From Enoplosus armatus (Eukaryota > Chordata > Actinopteri > Centrarchiformes > Enoplosidae), in NCBI RefSeq assembly GCF_043641665.1, contig NC_092184.1, forward strand, positions 15,126,108 to 15,190,107: a DNA stretch of 64,000 nucleotides, read 5' to 3'. The translations under genes were made by a program, and so were the position numbers. A model generated the notes under the pieces. The model saw nothing but the letters and a program-made list of their open reading frames with translations. It made no database searches and was not told the origin of the DNA. Positions 60,303-64,000 of the stretch are shown here, piece by piece; the stretch's first letter is position 1; each line of letters begins with the position of its first letter.

Positions 60303-60525
60303 GTAGACCCAAAAAAACACTCCATATATTCTTATTGCTTTCTATTGAAAGCCCTTTGAGGCAAATTTGTGATTTGTGATTCTGAGCTGTATAAGTAAAA
60401 TTTACTTGATTTGCTGCAGACAGGTTGTGCCTACAATTATATTTAAATTCATGCTGTTGATGTTACTTTAAACAAATCATCTGCCTTCAACAGATGTTAG
60501 AAAATGTGTCATTTCCTTTTAATAG

Positions 60526-60652
60526 AGTACTGTTAACGAGTGGAAGAAGCAGCAGCTCAGCATCAGGACAGCACAGACAGGGCTAGTCCCAGACCAACAG
60601 CAGACCAGTTCTCCAGCAAGAAGGGTTCAGTTAACAGAGGAGGAACCTGCAG
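60526..60652 (+). other. Candidate second exon of the putative grik4 transcript
   Basis: A 127-nt segment lies between a good acceptor (CCTTTTAATAG) and donor (CCTGCAG|gtaaag). It contains no ATG, as expected for a noncoding leader exon. One frame is open throughout but resembles no protein I know. It could also be a chance splice-site pair. Confidence 0.35.
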
Positions 60653-63600
60653 GTAAAGTCTCTGTCACAGATGTTTAGGCCATGGGGATTTTCACGCAAA
60701 ATAGCAGACTTCTATTTTTATTGCCACTGGTAAAGCTTTATGGCTGTGTTTTGTGCTGCACTTGGTGGAGCTGCAAAAGCTGGTAGATTACCCAATGTAA
60801 TTTGGTGCAAATGTAATTTTTGTGTCCTCCTTTGACTGTTTGTGAATTTCATGGCTCTGTATCATGGCTTCATTTCTAAGATGGGTGGAGGAGTGGTGCT
60901 GCTCACTTCACTCATTGACTGCTATTTATTTGTTTGTGCGCTCCAGAGTTCACTCGTTTGCAATGCTGTATGTTATGAAACAGTTCCACTGTTTTAACTA
61001 GCACACTGGGGCATTGTTCACAGCTGGCGTACCTGGAGCAGTAGTTGGCAATTGGATTCAACCAAAGGCCAGTTTTTCAGCACATTACGGGCCAATGCTG
61101 GTTTATTGTTGCAGTGGAGATACAGATCTTTTTTTTTTTAATTGTTTTGTTCATTATTATTTTTAATTTACTTGGAAATAGCCCACACAAAAGCTTAGAT
61201 GTGTAGTCCCTGTAATAGATTTACAGTTAGGTTGGGCCAGATTTGGCACACGGGCTGCTATTTGCTGACCTCTAGACTACATTAAATAAATGACTGGAAG
61301 TAGAACAGGCTATGAATACTGTATACTTTGTTTTATATTAAACTACATATATATACCAATCATTCAAAAATGCCTCGATCACCAGTACTGATATCGCAGA
61401 TTGGCTCTGAATAGATAGTACACAGAATTTTATGAAAATGAATATTTATGACTATGGTAATTCAAATGCCTTCTACCACTACTATTTGTTAAATGTTTCA
61501 TGATTACTAGCAAAACAAATAATGATAATTAAGGTAGTGGCACTTAAAAAACGAAGGGTGAACACCTCATTTGCAGAAACAGGAGCCTGATATTTATTCA
61601 AGTTGTCTAGCAGATAAACACATCCACACATCTCAACCACAGTTCTGTGAGAAATTATTATGATGGATGGATGAAAGGTCAGAAAGATGAAGCAAACATT
61701 ACATCTAATGAGAGAATTGTTGTTCTCATAGCAATTTAATTGCCAGTGTATGTTGTCTCATTGTATTTCTGCTCTCACACACGTCGGAGTCAGTATGTAC
61801 AGTGTTATATGGCACCATAAATTGTCTGCTTTAGTAAGAGTACAGCCTATGTGTTCTCTACCGTCAGTGAAACCTCACTGAACTCATTTCAATCAGGTGC
61901 ACTAAACTAATTATGGCAGTTTGGCAAAGTCAGTTTGACGCTTGTTGAACAAGCTATGACGAGTAGGAGCTTTATTAAGCAGAAGAACATGTTAACCAAA
62001 ATTAGGCAAATGTATCTTGTGCACTCAGATAACCCAAAATAAGAAGACAAGTTCAGTACCATCTTGTGCCTTTTATGTAGTAAGTCAGAAAACAGATTTT
62101 TTGTTCCTCCTGTACAGACCATATCAACTCATATACTGTATGTTCAAATACTTTTTCCTTTCCTGTAACAGCATTGGTTTAATTTTAGCCAGAGAAATGT
62201 TGGTATTACATCTCCCGTAATTTACAGGTGTGTTACATGAGTGAGTACATGGCCCAGCTCTCAGGGTTTATGTGACATTGCTTTCCGAAGTCTTGGCTGA
62301 TTGTGTTGAAGGTTAATTGTCATCAGCTGCTCTCTGCCTCACAGTGAGGGACATAGTGACAATCACTAGTCCTTAACAAAGTCTCTTTTCCTGTGAGTGG
62401 GAAGGAACAGTGCTTTCGTGCTCTGCATCTGTCTTACTTCATTTAGCCAGCCGTCACTGCTGCATGCTCACACTCATGACTGAATGCTCACACACATTAA
62501 ATATGGAATTTTTTAAAACTGAGGCTATTTTGTCTGCCTGAGCAGGCTTCCTGTATTCATTCTTGCTTCCATAGGTCACGTTTAACATATTCATTGTGCT
62601 AATATAGCTGACGGAGTTGTTTGGTCAAGGTTACACTAACTATGTCCTTCACATGATAAACACAGCATCCTAATGGCACTAAGGTATGCCTCTCCACCTT
62701 CCTGATTTCCACTCATACTTCAAATTACCGGACAGTCTTCAAGGTTGAATGTTTAGGCCACATCCTTGTAGGGCTGCAGTGAAGTGCTGGCAGGTGTTTA
62801 CTAAAGTGTGAAAAAAGTCACTTGTACTTGTACTACTTGTATATGCACATGTTTTACCTGCACCCCCCCCCTTACCAAATTTTAAGAGGAGCTTTATCCT
62901 AGCCGTCATGTTCATGTGACCCGATTTCTGTTTTGAGGGTGGAGTATTTTGTTTTGTTTTGCCCTAACCTCATTGTCAGTTGACACAGAAGCTGTGGTGG
63001 CGGTTTCACAAAGCAATTAACTTAGTGTCTTTAACAACCGTCAATCTCATCCACCTTGTTGCCATTTTCACGGCCTTGTTGCCATTTTTGTTGCCACTGA
63101 CACAGGAAGATGACACCATTCTTAACGAAAAGTAAAATGTAGGGTTTTTGCCTCCAATTACCTTTGAAATACACTTTAGGTTATAAATACTTATTTTGCT
63201 TTGTCTGTGAGTGAGTCACCGTAAAGAGAAAAGGTCATATTAGAAGCCATTAATTGATGATGTCATTGATCTCTGCTAGACAAATCATGCATCCAAAGTT
63301 GACCTGAATGTACAATTCTACAGTGGACCAAGAGCACTGATCTTGTGTCTGCACAACAAGCTTTCCAACTATGTTACTGTTTTTTTAAACCAAGCTTCAG
63401 ACCTTCAGGTTCACTTTCCACTGTGGAACATATTGTTTGAGTTGTTATTTCATGCTGCCTCTGGCATTGTGTGTGCACAACACTCTGACTGAGATGAATG
63501 AGGAGATATTACTTTGTCATCCAAGCTCCCATAGGTCAGCATTGATTTAGTTACAGTAAAACAAAATCCAAAAAGTCAAAATTGACTCACATGCCGTCAA

Positions 63601-64000
63601 ACTGAGTTGAGTTCACTGTTGCAATAACAATGCTAGCTGTTTTTTGCAAAAATAGGTTGACGCTGTAGGAAAGCCCAATTTGTAGGTACCTTTGCAGGGC
63701 TCAAAGTCGGTTCATACTGGGTTACTTTCTGCTAGCATGTACTGTAGTATTCCTCTGTATTCAATCTCAAACCGAAGAGGCATGCTGTGAACGGCTGTGT
63801 AGGGAGATTTTACAGCGAAACAAGAATGTCCATGATAGATGACATAAAAAAAGATGGAACAGTTTGTTAGTGTAAGTAAGCCTAGCACCTGCAATATCCT
63901 AGAATTTCAGATCACTCATCCAAGGCGTTAAATACCTATTATTATTCCTGAATTTTACTCTGTAGAACTATTTGTACTATTTGAAGAATCCCAACTTGGT

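Larger units (their letters stand above)
57257..64000 (+). other. grik4: Intron-like sequence of the putative grik4 5' region
   Basis: 6.7 kb without a recognised coding exon. It holds a GTTAGCTAGCTAA-rich block (59640-60080), the end of a TTGCCCAGCCATA element near 60225-60302, a candidate exon at 60526-60652 and otherwise AT-rich unique sequence. No RNA gene recognised. Confidence 0.45.

Overview
The window is vertebrate genomic DNA, most likely from a spiny-rayed (percomorph) teleost. It has spliced genes with GT-AG introns and noncoding leader exons. It carries many CA/TG microsatellites and several repeat families I recognise from fish genomes: the element starting GGGCTGCAACTAAC, the GGGCTGGGCAATA element, and a foldback element with TTAGCTTAGCTTAGC in its arms. 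The arhgef12 gene fits in about 35 kb, much more compact than in mammals. There are no bacterial, phage, CRISPR or operon-like features. The species cannot be fixed from sequence alone.

Layout. (1) 1-5205: tlcd5 (TMEM136), + strand. A probable noncoding first exon is followed by two coding exons for a 243-residue TLC-domain membrane protein and a 3' UTR of about 2 kb that contains a transposon-derived repeat. (2) 5206-6735: gene-free spacer. (3) About 6740-42225: arhgef12 (LARG), + strand. I joined 40 coding exons by splice sites and reading phase into one frame of 1,420 codons, giving 1,419 residues. Domains in order are a short N-terminal segment, PDZ, coiled coil, RGS-like domain, linker, DH, PH, acidic/serine-rich tail and C-terminal coiled coil. 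Intron 1 (12.6 kb) and intron 3 (5 kb) hold most of the repeats. (4) 42226-56340: about 14 kb with no supportable gene but several mobile-element remnants. (5) About 56340-64000: a TATA promoter and a G+C-richer leader exon ending at a good splice donor, then intron-like sequence with one further candidate exon. By conserved order with human 11q23.3 (TLCD5-ARHGEF12-GRIK4) this is probably the 5' end of grik4, but no coding exon of it lies in the window.

Function. Arhgef12 links G-alpha-12/13-coupled receptors (RGS-like domain) and PDZ-bound receptors to RhoA activation (DH-PH). tlcd5 is a poorly characterised ER/plasma-membrane TLC protein. The neighbours are independent transcription units in conserved synteny, not a functional cluster.

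Most interesting. A 66-nt, phase-matched, stop-free candidate cassette exon at 23724-23789 sits just after a long TG repeat and matches in position the alternative exon of mammalian ARHGEF12. Also notable are intron 25 with CA repeats at both ends (one starts inside the splice donor), a NAGNAG acceptor in the C-terminal region, uORFs in the arhgef12 leader, a C-terminal KKXX motif on Tlcd5, and an intact-looking Harbinger-type MITE with a TTA target duplication. I found no convincing wholly new biological system.
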